Positions 43,758 to 53,020 of a stretch of DNA of 64,000 nt are shown here, piece after piece. Source of the DNA: Picosynechococcus sp. PCC 7003 (GTDB taxonomy: Bacteria; Cyanobacteriota; Cyanobacteriia; Cyanobacteriales; MRBY01). Numbering within the stretch: position 1 is the first letter of the stretch; every line of letters begins with the position of its first letter. The stretch is taken from positions 1,506,661 to 1,570,660 of the forward strand of contig NZ_CP016474.1 in the NCBI RefSeq assembly GCF_001693255.1, read 5' to 3'. The notes under the pieces are model-generated. The model saw only the letters and a list, made by a program, of their open reading frames with translations. It ran no database searches and was not told the DNA's origin. The translations under genes were made by a program, and so were the position numbers.

Positions 43758-44920
43758 AAATTGCCTATGTCTGCGCCGATCCAGGCATTCCGGTCTTTGG
43801 TTGCAAAGGGGCCTCGATCCATGTGCAAGAGATGATCCGCGCCTTTCAGAACCAGGGGGCAACGGTGACGCTTTTTGCAGCGAGGCTTGGAGGCGAACCG
43901 CCCGCAGATTTAGCCGATTTACCCGTCTATTGTTTACCCAAAGTTCCCAAGGGTGATTTGGCAATGCGGGAGCAGGGCTTATTTCAACAAAACCAGATAT
44001 TGCAAGATTTATTAACCCAGGCGGCCCCCTATGATCTCGTCTATGAACGCTATTCCCTCTGGAGCCATGGGGGGATGACTTTTGCGCGAAACCGGCAAAT
44101 TCCCAGTATTTTAGAAGTGAATGCGCCCCTGATTGAAGAGCAAGCTACTCACCGGGGTTTAATAAACCGGGATTTAGCGTTGCAGGTGGCAGAAACTGTT
44201 TTTAGAGGGGCAACGGCTTTAATCGCAGTTTCCGAGGGAGTGAAAGCCTATTTGCAACAATGGGTGCCGGGCGATCACCTTTTTGTGGTGCCCAATGGGG
44301 TAAATCCAGACCGTTTTTCAGAAATCTCCCAGCCGTCCGCCGCAATGCCGTTTACCGTGGGTTTTGTCGGTTCCCTCAAACCTTGGCATGGCCTAGATTG
44401 CCTCATAGAAGCCTTTGCCCAATTACGCCAAGTCGTCCCGGAAGCCCGCTTGTTGATCGTCGGTGATGGCCCCCAACGGCAAGCCCTTGAACAGGCGATC
44501 GCCCAGCATGATTTAACGGCCCAGGTGCAATGGACGGGCGCAGTGCCCCCGGAGGCAGTCCCCCATTGGTTAGAGCAAATGAGCGTGGCCGTGGCCCCCT
44601 ATCCCGCCAGTGAGGATTTCTATTTTTCGCCCCTTAAGGTGGTCGAATACATGGCAGCGGGATTACCCGTGGTGGCGAGTCGCATCGGTCAACTGCCGGA
44701 GATAATTGACGATGGGGTGACGGGGATTTTGTGTCCACCGGGAGAGCCAACCGCCTTTGCCCAGGCCCTGGAACATCTCTGGCGATCGCCCCAGCAACGG
44801 CACCAGTTAGGCACCGCCGCCCGCACCGCCGTTTTTGCACGCCACACTTGGGATCACATTGCCGCCCAAATTTTGGCGATCGCCCAAGCCTCGTTTTTCA
44901 ACGTTGAGGTTAAAAGTTAG
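43754..44920 (+). CDS. Glycosyltransferase family 4
   Basis: This 388-residue GT4 transferase has KIAYVCADPGIPVFG at the start, the middle HGLDCLIEAF and GDGPQR donor-domain segments, and SPLKVVEYMAAGLPVVASRIGQLPE with the C-terminal acidic motif. It has no membrane segment, so it acts at the cytoplasmic face. The donor sugar is unknown. It is linked to the upstream GT4 gene by ATGA overlap and lies 6 bp from the ABC exporter gene. Confidence 0.92.
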   Translation: MKIAYVCADPGIPVFGCKGASIHVQEMIRAFQNQGATVTLFAARLGGEPPADLADLPVYCLPKVPKGDLAMREQGLFQQNQILQDLLTQAAPYDLVYERYSLWSHGGMTFARNRQIPSILEVNAPLIEEQATHRGLINRDLALQVAETVFRGATALIAVSEGVKAYLQQWVPGDHLFVVPNGVNPDRFSEISQPSAAMPFTVGFVGSLKPWHGLDCLIEAFAQLRQVVPEARLLIVGDGPQRQALEQAIAQHDLTAQVQWTGAVPPEAVPHWLEQMSVAVAPYPASEDFYFSPLKVVEYMAAGLPVVASRIGQLPEIIDDGVTGILCPPGEPTAFAQALEHLWRSPQQRHQLGTAARTAVFARHTWDHIAAQILAIAQASFFNVEVKS

Positions 44921-44926
44921 AAAAAT

Positions 44927-46759
44927 ATGCACCGTGCCTCCCCCATGACCCAAGCTGTCCCTAGCCTCTGGGCTGTGATCACCACCTTTTGGCCCCAAAT
45001 CCGTGCCCAGTGGCGACTCTTGCTGGTGGCGATGGTCACTTTGTTGGTGGATGTGGGGTTGCGGCTGTTGGAACCTTGGCCCCTCAAGCTGCTTATTGAT
45101 GGGGTGCTAATTCCTGCTCAAACTCAACCGACTCTCGCTTTTCTCGGCTTTAGGAACCTCGATCCCGCCTGGTTGTTAGTTTTAATTGCCGCTGGGGTGA
45201 TCGTCATTGCCGTCGGTCGGGCGATCGCCACCTATTGGAATACCGTCAGTTTGGCGATTGTGGGTAGTCGCGTCATGGCCCAGGTGCGGGATCAACTCTA
45301 TGGCCATCTGCAACGGCTTTCCCTGCGTTACCACTACCAAGCCCGCAGTGGTGACCTGATTATCCGGGTGAGTAGCGATGCAAACCGTCTCCAGGAAATT
45401 TTACTCACGGCAGCGTTACCCCTGGTAGTTAGCCTGTTAACCCTGGGGGGAATGCTTGGGGTGATGGCCTGGCTTGACCTGAAACTCACCCTCTTGTCCC
45501 TCGTGACTTTCCCTCTATTTTGGTTTGCTGCCAGTCGTTTAAGTGCCAAAATTCGCCGTGCTTCCCTCACCCAACGCCACCGGGAAGGAGCCGTCGCCGC
45601 CACCGCCGCCGAATCCCTCGCTGCCATTAAACTGGTGCAGGCCCTTTCCCTAGAGCAGGCCTTTGCGGATCTCTTTAGTCGCCAAAACCAGCAAAGCCTC
45701 CAGGAGAGCATTGAAACCAAACGATTAGCGGCAAACTTAGAACGGGTGGTGGATGTATTAATTGCCCTAGGGACAGCTTTGGTGATGGGCTATGGGGCCC
45801 ATCTGGTGATTGAAGATGCCCTCACGCCAGGAACAGTCTTGGTGTTTTTAACCTATCTGCGCAATGCCTACAAACCCGTGCAGAATTTTGCGAAATATAC
45901 CGGGCGTCTGGCGAAGGCGGCGGCTTCAGGGGAACGGATTTTAAGCATTTTGGCGGAAACCCCCGATATCCAGGACAAACCAGGGGCGATCGCCACGCCG
46001 CCTCTTCAGGGATTGATTCAATTTAAAGATGTTTCCTTTGCCTATCACCCCGACCAAAAAATTCTCAAGGGGCTAAATTTAACGGTGCAACCCGGGGAAA
46101 AAATTGCCCTCGTTGGTGCCTCCGGCAGTGGAAAATCGACGCTTCTCAGCTTGCTATTGCGGCTCTATGACCCGACGGCGGGAAACATTCTTATCGATGG
46201 TCAGGATCTACGGGATTATCAACTGACGAGCCTACGCGCCCAAATGGCGGTGGTGTTGCAGGAGAGCTTATTGTTTGCGGCGACAATCCGGGAAAATATC
46301 GCCTATGGCATCGAGGACGCAACCATGGCCAAGATCGAAGCGGCGGCCCGTTTAGCCAATGCCCATGACTTTATCTTGCAACTGCCCCAAGGCTACGACA
46401 CGGTGGTGGGAGAACGGGGTACAACCCTCTCCGGTGGGCAACGGCAACGGTTGGCGATCGCCAGGGCGGCCATGCGACAAACCCCCATTCTGATCCTGGA
46501 TGAACCCACCAGCGGCTTGGATAACGTCAATGAACAGTTAGTTTTTGACGCCCTGGAACGGTTAGCGGAAAATCGCACCACCTTTCTCGTCACCCATAAT
46601 CTCCAGTTGGCGATCGCCGCCGACCAAATCCTTTATCTCGACCAGGGGCAAATCCGGGAACAGGGCACCCATCACGAACTCCTCGCCCGCCAGGGAGCCT
46701 ATGCCGACCTCTTCCAACGGCAAATCCTGACAAGCATCACCGAATCTCTTGGGCGTTAA
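44927..46759 (+). CDS. ABC transporter, MsbA-like exporter (fused TMD-NBD)
   Basis: This 610-residue half-transporter has six transmembrane segments in the first 330 residues and a C-terminal nucleotide-binding domain. Walker A (GASGSGKST), Q-loop (VVLQESLLFA), signature (LSGGQRQR), Walker B (ILILDEPTSG) and the switch His (VTHN) are all present. Such exporters form homodimers that flip lipids, lipid-linked glycans or peptides. Position between glycosyltransferases and a kinase-like gene suggests a glycan or glycolipid substrate. An alternative ATG at 44945 is possible. Confidence 0.95.
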   Translation: MHRASPMTQAVPSLWAVITTFWPQIRAQWRLLLVAMVTLLVDVGLRLLEPWPLKLLIDGVLIPAQTQPTLAFLGFRNLDPAWLLVLIAAGVIVIAVGRAIATYWNTVSLAIVGSRVMAQVRDQLYGHLQRLSLRYHYQARSGDLIIRVSSDANRLQEILLTAALPLVVSLLTLGGMLGVMAWLDLKLTLLSLVTFPLFWFAASRLSAKIRRASLTQRHREGAVAATAAESLAAIKLVQALSLEQAFADLFSRQNQQSLQESIETKRLAANLERVVDVLIALGTALVMGYGAHLVIEDALTPGTVLVFLTYLRNAYKPVQNFAKYTGRLAKAAASGERILSILAETPDIQDKPGAIATPPLQGLIQFKDVSFAYHPDQKILKGLNLTVQPGEKIALVGASGSGKSTLLSLLLRLYDPTAGNILIDGQDLRDYQLTSLRAQMAVVLQESLLFAATIRENIAYGIEDATMAKIEAAARLANAHDFILQLPQGYDTVVGERGTTLSGGQRQRLAIARAAMRQTPILILDEPTSGLDNVNEQLVFDALERLAENRTTFLVTHNLQLAIAADQILYLDQGQIREQGTHHELLARQGAYADLFQRQILTSITESLGR

Positions 46760-46761
46760 CT

Positions 46762-47751
46762 ATGGCAGAAATTTCCCCGGATCCCAAAATACCCTGGCTA
46801 CCGTTTGCCCTCGATCCCCAGTTAGCCCAGCCCCACCTCGCCACCATTTTTCCTACCTTACAAAGGGTGACAACGGCTAAACTTCTGCGCCACAAAATCG
46901 GACGAAGAGCGTTAATTGCCTATCACTTAGACACCGACGCGGGGACACAGATTATTCTCGGTAAAATTCGCGCCAAGGGCACAGATCATCAAAGTTACGG
47001 CTACCAACGAGCGTTATGGGAGAACGGCTTCCATGGGGATAGTGAAGATGGCTTATCCGTGCCGGAACCCCTTGGTTTTATTGAACCCTGGAGGATGTGG
47101 CTGCAAAGTTGGGTGCCCGGTCAACCCACAACAAAGTTATTGCCGATCCAGCCAGGTTTACCGGAAAAAATTGCCGCCCTCGCCCACAAAATTCACACCC
47201 ATTCCGTAGCGACCAACAAAACCCACACTATCGCTGACGAATTACAGATCCTAGGCAATCGCCTCTGGGATCTTGCCCAGCAGCAACCCCAATGGCAGGG
47301 AAAAATGCAGCACTTTATCGCCCAGAGTGCACGCCTCGGCCAGGCTTTAGATCAGTATTCCCGTCCCTCCACAACGATTCACCGGGATTTTTACCCCGAT
47401 CAGATTTTGGTGGAAGGCGATCGCCTTTGGTTGGTGGATCTCGATCTTTATTGCCAGGGAGATCCCGCCGTTGACCTGGGGAACTTTATCGCCCACATGA
47501 CCGAGCAGAGCCTCCGCACCTGGGGTGATCCTGATGGGATGGCTAGCCAGGAACAGACTTTAAAAGCGGCTTTTTTAGCAAAACAGACCCAAATTAACTT
47601 TGAACTCAGCAAAGCCATCGATATCTACACCAGTCTCACTCTACTGCGGCATATTGCCATTAGTTGGCGTATTCCAGAACGTCGTTCTAATATCCCGGCC
47701 TTAATCGAACTCTGTGGCGATCGCCTTGCCCGACAACTGCAACAGGTTTAG
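46762..47751 (+). CDS. APH-fold phosphotransferase-like protein
   Basis: This 329-residue protein has an aminoglycoside-phosphotransferase / choline-kinase type fold. The catalytic loop is IHRDFYPDQILVE (Asp in HRD, with Gln-Ile in place of the usual Asn pattern) and the metal motif is WLVDLDLYCQGDPAVDLGNF. It starts 2 bp after the ABC gene and belongs to the same transcript. It could phosphorylate a sugar or lipid head group made in this cluster; antibiotic resistance is less likely. The function is inferred. Confidence 0.85.
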   Translation: MAEISPDPKIPWLPFALDPQLAQPHLATIFPTLQRVTTAKLLRHKIGRRALIAYHLDTDAGTQIILGKIRAKGTDHQSYGYQRALWENGFHGDSEDGLSVPEPLGFIEPWRMWLQSWVPGQPTTKLLPIQPGLPEKIAALAHKIHTHSVATNKTHTIADELQILGNRLWDLAQQQPQWQGKMQHFIAQSARLGQALDQYSRPSTTIHRDFYPDQILVEGDRLWLVDLDLYCQGDPAVDLGNFIAHMTEQSLRTWGDPDGMASQEQTLKAAFLAKQTQINFELSKAIDIYTSLTLLRHIAISWRIPERRSNIPALIELCGDRLARQLQQV

Positions 47752-47862
47752 ATGAGAAACTTCTCACGGAATTTTCAATGTTGTTTCATCGCTCCAGGTC
47801 ATCCTAGTAGTGAGATCGAGTCGCCCGACAATCCCTATCCTTTAAAAATCGGCTATTTTCCC

Positions 47863-48225
47863 ATGGGTCAGTATCAGCATTCTTTACAATCTCAGTTTTG
47901 CCGTCTTGGACTGGGCCTTGCACTTTTCATTGGTGCTTTCGGATTCCGTCCCGTCCTCGCCCAAGCGACCCAATGCAAAGGCAGTTTAGGGGCGATCGCC
48001 ATTGGGGATCTCGAAGTCCCTTCCGGAGCCACCTGCATTCTCCGGCAAACCACCGTGCGGGGTGATATCATCGTCCAACCCAGAGGTACTCTCATTGCTA
48101 ATGGTGCGGTAATTCAAGGTAATATTTGGGCGAAACAAGCCCTTAGTCTCAATCTCAATGCCGCCACCCAAGTGGCCGGTATTATTGAACGCCCCTTGCC
48201 CCAACGCTCCCTACTACAGCGTTAA
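47863..48225 (+). CDS. Small secreted protein with repeated beta strands
   Basis: This 120-residue protein has a signal peptide (MGQYQHSLQSQFCRLGLG... ending VLAQA) and then a short right-handed beta-helix-like region: GDLEVPSGATCILRQTTVRG, then IIVQPRGTLIANGAVIQGNIWA, a spacing typical of bactofilin-like or polymer-forming strands. Two Cys (QCKG, TCIL) may bond. An earlier ATG at 47752 directly abuts the previous stop but would push the signal 37 residues in, so 47863 is preferred. Its stop overlaps the kinase start by one base (TAATG). Confidence 0.8.
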   Translation: MGQYQHSLQSQFCRLGLGLALFIGAFGFRPVLAQATQCKGSLGAIAIGDLEVPSGATCILRQTTVRGDIIVQPRGTLIANGAVIQGNIWAKQALSLNLNAATQVAGIIERPLPQRSLLQR

Positions 48226-49736
48226 TGGTCGTCTTTTCCCCTAAACAATGGTTCAAACTGCTGCGAATCCATTTTCTCTCGGTGCGTGGTCGGGTTTTCT
48301 TCTGGTATTTACTGTTGCTGTCGGGGTTCCTCGCCATTTCCTTTCCCCTGATGTTGCATTTGGTATTCAGCAACATTAACCAGCGGGTGAGAAATGACCT
48401 TAAGGAAGATGTGTATTTGTTTGAAGGGTTACTTAATAATGACCCCCAAGTGAAACAACGGTTTGCCCTCCGGGAAACTGAAATTTTGCCTCTTTCGACC
48501 CCGGCGGATTTGGTTTCTTTGTTTAATCTGTACCTCGCCCGTCGGGTACCAGAGGATGACACTTTTATTATTGGGGTCATTGCCGAGGAATTCTATCGCT
48601 CCAGTCCCGAAGCTCTGCCGCCGACCCTCCAGGCAGATTCTGCTCTGCTCCAACGTTTGGCTCAGGTGAACCGCTGGCAAGAGGGGGTTGATCCGCGTCC
48701 CAATTCGGAAACGGGGGATATTCTGTATGTAGCGCTGCCGATTGAAAATGCAGCGGGAGAAATTATTGGCCGTTTTATTGCGGTGCATGCGGTGGCGGGG
48801 GAACATAACGAAACCTTGGCTTCTCTAAAAATTGTGTTCGCGACGTTGACCGGGGTTTTTTGTCTGTCCATCGCGGTGAGTGCGGTGATTGCGGGGCGCG
48901 TTTTGGCTCCCTTAACGTTGATTTTAAAGACGGCGACCAGCATTAATGAATCCAACCTGACGCGACGAATTCCGATCACCACCCAGGGGGAATTGGCGAA
49001 TTTAGCCCAGGCCTTTAACTCGATGTTGGATCGTCTGGAAACGGCCTTTGAAAATCAGCGGCAGTTTCTTAATGATGTGGGCCACGAACTGCGCACGCCG
49101 ATCACGATTATTCGGGGTCATTTGGAATTGATGGCGATCGCCCAGCTTCCCCTCGAAGAACAAAAAACGGTGGAATTGGTTTTAGATGAACTGGATCGCA
49201 TGGGCCGACTGGTGCAGGAGTTGATCCTGTTGGCGAAGTTGGAGCGACCCAATTTTTTGCACTACGAACCGATTGATTTAGAGTCGTTTTTAGAAGAGCT
49301 TTACACGAAAATTACGGCTTTAACGTCTAGTCCTCGCCAATGGCAACGCCAGGGGATGGTGACTGGGATTCTCTGGGGCGATCGCCAACGCCTGACCCAA
49401 GCGCTGATTAACCTGGCCCAAAATGCTGTTCAACACACCGAACCCGATGACCAAATCTGTTTGGGGGTCACTCGCACCGGTAAAAATTTACAATTTTGGT
49501 TACAGGATAGTGGGCGGGGAATTGCCGCCGCTGACCAAACACGGATTTTTGAACGGTTTGCCCGGGGCCGCCAAGTACGGGGCACAGAAGGCTCAGGCCT
49601 CGGTTTAGCAATCGTTAAACAGGTGGCGATCGCCCATGGCGGCAGCATTACCGTCACAAGCGAGTTAAACAAAGGCAGTACATTTACCCTGACGATTCCC
49701 TATGACCCAGATTCTGATTATCGAAGACGAACCTAG
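48225..49736 (+). CDS. Sensor histidine kinase
   Basis: This 503-residue kinase has two transmembrane segments (about 25-48 and 205-228) enclosing a periplasmic sensor of about 155 residues without a recognised domain. A HAMP segment follows, then the H-box FLNDVGHELRTPIT with His287, the N-box LINLAQNAVQHTE and the glycine-rich DSGRGI and GSGLGLAIVK boxes. It is a classic membrane sensor. It overlaps the next gene by 35 bp, and its start overlaps the upstream secreted protein gene by 1 base. Confidence 0.96.
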   Translation: MVVFSPKQWFKLLRIHFLSVRGRVFFWYLLLLSGFLAISFPLMLHLVFSNINQRVRNDLKEDVYLFEGLLNNDPQVKQRFALRETEILPLSTPADLVSLFNLYLARRVPEDDTFIIGVIAEEFYRSSPEALPPTLQADSALLQRLAQVNRWQEGVDPRPNSETGDILYVALPIENAAGEIIGRFIAVHAVAGEHNETLASLKIVFATLTGVFCLSIAVSAVIAGRVLAPLTLILKTATSINESNLTRRIPITTQGELANLAQAFNSMLDRLETAFENQRQFLNDVGHELRTPITIIRGHLELMAIAQLPLEEQKTVELVLDELDRMGRLVQELILLAKLERPNFLHYEPIDLESFLEELYTKITALTSSPRQWQRQGMVTGILWGDRQRLTQALINLAQNAVQHTEPDDQICLGVTRTGKNLQFWLQDSGRGIAAADQTRIFERFARGRQVRGTEGSGLGLAIVKQVAIAHGGSITVTSELNKGSTFTLTIPYDPDSDYRRRT

Positions 49737-50370
49737 AATCGCTTCCTTCCTCGAAAAGGGGTTTAAGAGCGAAGGCTTTACGGTAACTATCGCCAGCACC
49801 GCCAAAGAAGCGTTGGATTGGGCCTTGCAATATCCTTTTGCCCTTTTAATTTTAGATCTGGGGTTGCCCGATGCCGATGGCCTCGAAGTGCTCCATGATC
49901 TGCGGGGTCAGGGGGTCACAGCCCCAATTATTATTCTCACAGCCCGCGATGATCTCGACGATAAGGTGATGGGTCTAAATCTGGGTGCCGACGACTATTT
50001 GGGTAAACCTTTTAGTTTTAAAGAGCTCCTGGCCCGTGTCCAAGCGCGGTTACGCACCTTTACCCCGATGGCGACCCCGGAGCCGATGTGTCTAAAAACC
50101 CAGACCTTGGAGCTAGATCTCAAGGCGCGTCGGGTTAGACAAGGGGATGTTTGGCTAGAGTTGCCCACCCGTGAATTTATCCTGTTAGAAACGTTGCTGC
50201 GCCACCCTAACCAAGTTTTGAGCCGTCAGCAGCTCCTAGATCAGGTGTGGGGCTATGATTACGATCCAGGCTCGAATATTGTCGATGTGTACATTGGCTA
50301 CCTCCGTAAAAAGTTGGGGAGTGATCTCATCGAGACGGTGCGGGGTATTGGTTATCGCCTCAGGGCCTAA
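49702..50370 (+). CDS. OmpR-family response regulator
   Basis: This 222-residue regulator has a receiver domain (ILIIEDEPRI at the start, phosphoacceptor Asp52 in LILDLGLPD, Lys in GKPFSF) and a C-terminal winged helix (LPTREFILLETLLRHPNQVLSR, then VDVYIGYLRKKLG, then GIGYRL). The kinase gene precedes it, which is the less common order. The 35-bp overlap in another frame suggests tight coupling of expression. The target genes are unknown but the upstream cluster is a natural candidate. Confidence 0.96.
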   Translation: MTQILIIEDEPRIASFLEKGFKSEGFTVTIASTAKEALDWALQYPFALLILDLGLPDADGLEVLHDLRGQGVTAPIIILTARDDLDDKVMGLNLGADDYLGKPFSFKELLARVQARLRTFTPMATPEPMCLKTQTLELDLKARRVRQGDVWLELPTREFILLETLLRHPNQVLSRQQLLDQVWGYDYDPGSNIVDVYIGYLRKKLGSDLIETVRGIGYRLRA

Positions 50371-50430
50371 ATACTAGGGCGATCGCCTGGTACAGTTGAA
50401 AAATTCAAAAAATTCCGTCGTGGGCAATTT

Positions 50431-51018
50431 ATGATCAGCCGTTTTAATCTGCCAGCAATTTTAGAAGGATATTCCCAGGGCTATTTTTTGATGGCGGATG
50501 AGCAACAGCATTTGGGTTGGTATTCGAGTCGGCAACGGACTTTGATTCCCCTCGATGAACGGTTTCGTTATCCTAAATCCCTGAGGCGATCGCTCAATCA
50601 ACAAATTTTTACCCCCAAAATTAACCAGGCCTTTGATGCGGTGTGTGCCGGCTGTGCCAACCGTGACGTGACCTGGATTTCGCCGGAATTGATGGCTGTT
50701 TATCGAGCGTTGCACCGGGCGGGGTGGGCCCACAGTTTTGAAACCTGGCAGGGAGATCAATTGGCTGGGGGCATTTTAGGCATCGCCATTGGTGGGGCTT
50801 TTATCGGGGAATCGATGTTTTTTCAGATTCCTAATGGTTCCAAGGTGGCGATGGTGCTGTTAGTCGAACATCTGCGGCGGCAAGGGTTTCTGCTGTTCGA
50901 TGCCCAGCTACAAAATCCGCACCTGGAGCGATTTGGTTCCTATGTCATTGATAACCAGGATTATCGGCGTTTGCTAGCCCAGGCAGTGCGTTTGCGGTGT
51001 CAGTTTGCGCCGGATTAA
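50431..51018 (+). CDS. aat: Leucyl/phenylalanyl-tRNA-protein transferase
   Basis: This 195-residue enzyme transfers Leu or Phe from tRNA to proteins with N-terminal basic residues, the N-end rule step that leads to ClpS/ClpAP degradation. Family features are the W-containing start ([17 protein letters not shown]), [26 protein letters not shown] split at the turn, the GESMFFQ motif and the [14 protein letters not shown] segment. It is full length. The start is preceded by GGGCAATTT, and it lies 60 bp downstream of the response regulator. A role in the neighbouring system is not implied. Confidence 0.95.
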   Translation: MISRFNLPAILEGYSQGYFLMADEQQHLGWYSSRQRTLIPLDERFRYPKSLRRSLNQQIFTPKINQAFDAVCAGCANRDVTWISPELMAVYRALHRAGWAHSFETWQGDQLAGGILGIAIGGAFIGESMFFQIPNGSKVAMVLLVEHLRRQGFLLFDAQLQNPHLERFGSYVIDNQDYRRLLAQAVRLRCQFAPD

Positions 51019-51073
51019 AGAAAGGGAAATATCTTTTTTATAATTGAGATGAGATTTTTTCGGCAATAGAACG

Positions 51074-51568
51074 ATGGCTTCCCTTGATGACCTGCTACGG
51101 GATTTAGAAAATCAACATCGCTCGGCAACCCCACAGCCACCGGACAACGGCCTGGATCAAACGCTAGCGGCGCTCCAGCAGGAATACCAAGCTCGCCCGC
51201 AGCCTGCCGTAGAAAAGCCATCCCAGGGCGATCGCCTCTCGTCCATGCTGCAAGCCCTCGAACAGGAAACGACCGCCAATAAACTCAAAGATTGTGAAAA
51301 AAATCACCGCCTGTACCAAGACATTAACCGACTGATCGCCGCGCAGCAAAAGCAAGCCCAGCAGCCCCTCCCGGAGACAGACCTCAAGGCGATCGCCGCT
51401 GCCGAAAAACAAAAGCAGGCTGAGGCTAAATATTGGCGCACCAAAGCTGAAACTTGGCTTAAGCAACTGGATCCCCTCTCCAACGAAGGCCTCTGGTTTA
51501 TGGACTTTGCCGAGGGCTATGACTCCCCCCTTGCCGCCGCGATCGAGTATCTGCAGGCATTAGAATGA
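51074..51568 (+). CDS. Cyanobacterial salt-stress-like protein (Slr1339-type candidate)
   Basis: This 164-residue protein is highly polar and rich in Gln, Ala and Glu, with coiled-coil potential in the middle (residues about 78-130). The C-terminal TWLKQLDPLSNEGLWFMDFAEGYDSPLAAAIEYL is the most conserved-looking part, split here at residue borders. I associate this pattern with the cyanobacterial family annotated as Slr1339-like salt stress proteins. The name rests on memory of the motif, so treat it as tentative. It lies 36 bp upstream of the permease start. Confidence 0.8.
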   Translation: MASLDDLLRDLENQHRSATPQPPDNGLDQTLAALQQEYQARPQPAVEKPSQGDRLSSMLQALEQETTANKLKDCEKNHRLYQDINRLIAAQQKQAQQPLPETDLKAIAAAEKQKQAEAKYWRTKAETWLKQLDPLSNEGLWFMDFAEGYDSPLAAAIEYLQALE

Positions 51569-51604
51569 GGGGACACATTATTTTTGGCAACCCTGGCAGT
51601 AACT

Positions 51605-52714
51605 ATGGATTGGTGGCGCAAACTTCGAAATAATTCCCTGGCGCGTTTGGGCGCGATTATCCTGATCACCTTTTATGTCCTCGTCATTGGTGCTGATTTT
51701 TTTGCCCCCTATGACCCCTATGTGTCTCAGGCAGACGGTTCTTTGATGCCGCCAAGCGCGATCCACTGGCGCAATGGCCTCCCTTCTGTTTATCCCACCA
51801 GCCAGGGGCCGACGGATCTCGACACGGGCGATCGCCAACTGATTGTTGACACTGATAACCCCCAACCGCTGCGCCTCTTTGTCAAAGGCGATCCTTACCA
51901 ACTGTTCCAGATCAAATTGCCCTTGCCCCCGACCTTCGAGGAAAAAATTGTCTTTCCGGGCATCCGGGGCGATCGCCATTTATTTGGGGTGGTCGGCGAG
52001 GCCCGCTTTAATCTTCTTGGCACCGACGAACAGGGGCGTGATCAATTTAGCCGTTTACTCCATGGGGGCCGCATTAGCCTGTTTATTGGCCTCGTGGGGA
52101 TTGTCATTTCCTTTCCCTTGGGGATGCTCATTGGCGGTATTTCCGGCTACTTTGGTGGCTGGATTGATGCGGTCTTGATGCGCTTTGTGGAAGTGTTGAT
52201 GACCATTCCGGGGATTTATCTGCTGGTGTCCCTGGCGGCGATTTTGCCAGCTAGTTTAACCAGTGCCCAACGATTCCTCTTGATCGTGCTGATTACCTCT
52301 TTCATTAGCTGGTCTGGCCTCGCCCGGGTAATTCGGGGTCAAGTGCTCTCCATTAAAAACCAAGAATTTGTCCAGGCGGCCCAAGCAACGGGGGGGCGAT
52401 CGCTCTACATCATCACCAAACATATCCTGCCCCAGACGGCGAGCTATGCAATTATCTCCGCGACCTTGGCTGTACCGGGATTTATCATTGCTGAATCGGT
52501 ATTAAGCTTGATTGGCCTCGGCATTCAACAGCCCGACCCCAGTTGGGGAAATTTGCTTTCTCTCAGTACCAATGCTTCTATTCTGGTCTTGCAACCCTGG
52601 CTTGTCTGGTCACCGGCCATTTTGATTATCGTTACGGTGCTTTCCTTTAATCTGCTCGGTGATGGCCTACGGGATGCCCTCGATCCGAAGAGCCTTCAGA
52701 ACCGCCAAGATTGA
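51605..52714 (+). CDS. ABC transporter permease, DppC/OppC type
   Basis: This 369-residue inner-membrane permease has six predicted transmembrane segments and the EAA-loop region FVQAAQATGGRSLYIITKHILP. A periplasmic insert of about 110 residues (residues about 35-150, with HLFGVVGEARFNLLGTDEQGRD at its end) follows the first helix; longer than in E. coli DppC and typical of cyanobacterial forms. It imports peptides or similar solutes with a partner permease and ATPases elsewhere. No partner genes are adjacent. The ATG at 51605 is preferred over TTG 51584. Confidence 0.92.
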   Translation: MDWWRKLRNNSLARLGAIILITFYVLVIGADFFAPYDPYVSQADGSLMPPSAIHWRNGLPSVYPTSQGPTDLDTGDRQLIVDTDNPQPLRLFVKGDPYQLFQIKLPLPPTFEEKIVFPGIRGDRHLFGVVGEARFNLLGTDEQGRDQFSRLLHGGRISLFIGLVGIVISFPLGMLIGGISGYFGGWIDAVLMRFVEVLMTIPGIYLLVSLAAILPASLTSAQRFLLIVLITSFISWSGLARVIRGQVLSIKNQEFVQAAQATGGRSLYIITKHILPQTASYAIISATLAVPGFIIAESVLSLIGLGIQQPDPSWGNLLSLSTNASILVLQPWLVWSPAILIIVTVLSFNLLGDGLRDALDPKSLQNRQD

Positions 52715-52836
52715 ATCCTGTTGCGACCAGTAGCTAAGGTTCATTAATTAAAAAAAACTAAAGACTTTTGTAAATCCTGGGGTGATTGTTTGTAGAGATA
52801 TGACCCTGGGATATTTTTTGTGTTGGGCACAGAAAA

Positions 52837-52871
52837 AAGACCGGCGACTTTCCGTGTTTCGTCTCGGTCTT
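52837..52871. repeat. Inverted repeat in a gene-free spacer
   Basis: AAGACCG (52837-52843) and CGGTCTT (52865-52871) form a 7-bp perfect stem with a 21-nt loop that can pair further. The spacer 52715-53020 has no other supported gene; this is its only clear structure. No strong T run follows. Confidence 0.5.
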
Positions 52872-53020
52872 CTTTCTGGTTCGCTCCTCACACACCTGTA
52901 AGTTTAGACCATCTTTTCTCAAACTGCCATGTTTTTTTCAAGTTTTGTGTCGAAAATTTCAAATATAACAATCAAAAAAAGCGTGAAAGCTTTTGGTTCA
53001 CTGTCTTTGAGCTTTATCAA

